DNA from: Methanobacteriota archaeon
GTDB taxonomy: Archaea; Thermoplasmatota; Poseidoniia; Poseidoniales; Thalassarchaeaceae
Direction: 5' to 3'
NCBI GenBank assembly: GCA_002712575.1
Contig: PATZ01000013.1
Span: 34,142-42,070 of the forward strand
Length of the DNA: 7,929 nucleotides
Positions 6,322 to 7,929 of the stretch are shown here, one piece after another. The translations under genes were made by a program, and so were the position numbers. Below the pieces are notes generated by a model. It was not told the origin of the DNA and did no database searches. It was given only the letters and a program-made list of their open reading frames with translations. How positions within the stretch are numbered: the first letter of the stretch is position 1; each line of letters begins with the position of its first letter.

Positions 6322-7929
6322 ATGCAAGGAGCCACTTTAGACCGTCAATCAAATCCTGAATCAGTACGCGGTTATGCATTCTATGACTGGGGTAAATCAG
6401 CATTCGAGACATCCGTGACGACCGCGGTCCTCCCTGCGTGGTTCGCTTACCTCTTCCTCAAGGCAAATGGCCTGGAGGCCGAAATTCTTGGCCGCGACAT
6501 GACCTCAGACGCTGTATGGAGCGTCGCAGTCGCGATCGGAGCACTTCTGGTAGCGATTGCAAGTCCATCTCTAGGGGTTATCGCAGATAGGCGAGCAATC
6601 AAGATGTGGTGGCTCAGAATACTGACCTACCTCGGGGCAGGGTCAACCATTGCTCTCGCCTTCGCTCCATTGTTCGATATCTCGTTGCAGTGGGTCTGGA
6701 TATTCGTCATGTTCTTGCTAGCCAACATCGGATTAAACGGTGCAGGGGTATTCTACAATGCATTGCTACCGCACATGGGTACGGACGATGAGATGGATGC
6801 AATATCCAACAAGGCATTCGCATACGGATATTTTGGAGGAGGAGTATTGCTGCTCATCCATCTTCTTATGATCACATTCATCGTGAATGGCGCTGGATCA
6901 AACCCTAGTTGGCTCATTCCCTTCGTGATGGCATCCTCGGGAGCGTGGTGGCTCGGTTTTGCAATGTTGACATTCAAGTATGTGCCTGAACCGGAAATCG
7001 AGAATGAGATGGAGAGCCTTGGAATCAATCAATCAGCAAAACTTGCATTCAGCGAGTTGAAGAAGACCTTCTCCGAATGGCGGAAATTCAAGACACTGTT
7101 CATCTACATGTTCGCCTACTTCTTGTTCATCGATGGCATAAACTCAGTGACTGCATTAGCAGGAATCTACGGCATATCTGTGTTAGGCCTCACAACTACT
7201 GCGCTGATAGCTACAATATTGGTCATCCAGTTCGTCGCAGCCCCTTGTGCGATAGGATTCACAAAATTGGCCGAGGCTACTAGCACGAAATCAGCCTTGA
7301 CAATTTCCTTGATTGGCTGGGTCGTCGTGGTGACGGCTGCGCTTTCATTCGCACCGTTGGAACTCTCTCAACATTCAGAGTACGATTTCCAGTATGATTG
7401 GAATGAAGACACATCCGAATACGACATCTCAGTCGGAGAAACAGCATTCGCACTGAAGTTATCTGTCGACGAATCTGAGCAGGACTGGGCAACGAAGTGG
7501 CTCAGTGTCATGCCCATACACGAAGACGATAATTACGACGATCGAATGATTTACGAATTCAATAATCCTGATACCGAATCTGACGAATACAGGACAGCAT
7601 CTACTGCCGACACCCAATTAATTGAGATGTTCTTCGAGGACTTCTCAGAAACAAGATTCAGCGCCAGTGTATCCGGAGGCTCGTTAGACGGCCATATTGC
7701 CCTCGGGGATGAACACCCCACCAGTCTAGGGGACGGACCATTGGATTTCGTGCCTGAGACTGTCAGGGACAAACTCTGGGAACCTCTCGGATTCAGCGTC
7801 ATGTACCAATTCCTTCTGCTAGGATGTATGGCTGGAGCCTTGCTGGGTGGCTCCCAGGGATTGGCGAGATCTCTATTCGGCCAGATGGTACCTGAAACCA
7901 GAAGTGCGGAATTCTTCGGGTTCTTCGGG
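6322..7929 (+). CDS. UMF1/Atg22-family MFS transporter (3' end outside window)
   Basis: 536 residues are visible and the frame is still open at the edge. Family signatures: FYDWGKSAFETSVTTAVLP (20-38), equivalent to the YDWANSAF opening of UMF1/Atg22 proteins; FYNALLP (144-150) then AISNKAFAYGYFGGG (160-174); and GGSQGLARSLFGQMVP (509-524) then AEFFGFF (529-535). Predicted TM helices lie at about 30-47, 66-88, 97-116, 123-147, 167-189, 198-219, 256-280, 290-312, 324-345 and 490-510; TM11-12 would follow outside the window. An insertion of about 140 residues (350-487), strongly acidic, lies between TM9 and TM10 and would face outside if the N-terminus is cytoplasmic. The eukaryotic relative Atg22 is a vacuolar amino-acid effluxer, but prokaryotic substrates are mostly unknown, so I name none. 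ATG 6322 is the first start after an in-frame TGA at 6310-6312. Confidence 0.9.
   Translation, partial: MQGATLDRQSNPESVRGYAFYDWGKSAFETSVTTAVLPAWFAYLFLKANGLEAEILGRDMTSDAVWSVAVAIGALLVAIASPSLGVIADRRAIKMWWLRILTYLGAGSTIALAFAPLFDISLQWVWIFVMFLLANIGLNGAGVFYNALLPHMGTDDEMDAISNKAFAYGYFGGGVLLLIHLLMITFIVNGAGSNPSWLIPFVMASSGAWWLGFAMLTFKYVPEPEIENEMESLGINQSAKLAFSELKKTFSEWRKFKTLFIYMFAYFLFIDGINSVTALAGIYGISVLGLTTTALIATILVIQFVAAPCAIGFTKLAEATSTKSALTISLIGWVVVVTAALSFAPLELSQHSEYDFQYDWNEDTSEYDISVGETAFALKLSVDESEQDWATKWLSVMPIHEDDNYDDRMIYEFNNPDTESDEYRTASTADTQLIEMFFEDFSETRFSASVSGGSLDGHIALGDEHPTSLGDGPLDFVPETVRDKLWEPLGFSVMYQFLLLGCMAGALLGGSQGLARSLFGQMVPETRSAEFFGFFG
7369..7782 (+). other. Acidic extracytoplasmic insertion within the UMF1 transporter
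   Basis: This segment codes for residues 350-487 of the transporter. By eye it has about 35 Asp/Glu against about 7 Lys/Arg, with clusters such as HEDDNYDD (400-407) and PDTESDEY (416-423). It also has strand-like stretches (ETAFALKLSV, RFSASVSGG) that suggest a folded beta-rich domain and not a simple linker. Known UMF1 proteins usually have only a short loop here. Function unknown. Confidence 0.7.

Overview
This is a gene-dense window of about 48-50% GC (estimated by eye) that reads as archaeal. The clearest markers are an archaeal CTP-dependent riboflavin kinase (RibK/DUF120 type, not the bacterial RibF type), a diverged archaeal-style TruA, GTG/ATG starts with little Shine-Dalgarno signal, and AT-rich TATA-like stretches close to several starts. 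A planktonic euryarchaeon of the Marine Group II/Thermoplasmatota kind is my best guess, but that is inference. I see no tRNA, rRNA, CRISPR array, insertion sequence or phage gene.

Layout. (1) 3-236 (+): C-terminal tail of an unrecognised protein cut by the window edge. (2) 314-859 and 862-1752 (+): a TPR-repeat protein and TruA, only 2 bases apart. (3) 1745-2188 and 2259-2615 (-): RibK and a small NTF2/SnoaL-like protein, running towards TruA so that the TruA and RibK stop codons overlap. (4) 2680-3858 and 3862-5097 (+): 2-amino-3-ketobutyrate CoA ligase (Kbl) and citrate synthase, 3 bases apart. (5) 5092-6177 (-): a glycerophosphodiester phosphodiesterase (GDPD) converging on citrate synthase with a 6-base overlap. 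(6) 6322 to the edge (+): an Atg22/UMF1-type MFS transporter, divergent from the GDPD gene across a 141-base spacer with a perfect 9-bp-arm palindrome.

How the genes fit together. Kbl releases glycine and acetyl-CoA from 2-amino-3-ketobutyrate, and citrate synthase consumes acetyl-CoA, so the pair is a plausible link from threonine breakdown to the TCA cycle. The remaining genes are housekeeping (tRNA pseudouridylation, FMN synthesis) or lipid/transport functions with no obvious joint pathway.

The most unusual object is the GDPD. Its catalytic His-Arg-Gly motif, normally at the very N-terminus on barrel strand 1, is absent there and is found instead 9-11 residues from the C-terminus. Every other catalytic motif is in the usual order, which is the pattern expected of a circularly permuted TIM barrel. 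The UMF1 transporter also has an unusually large acidic extracytoplasmic insertion between predicted TM9 and TM10.
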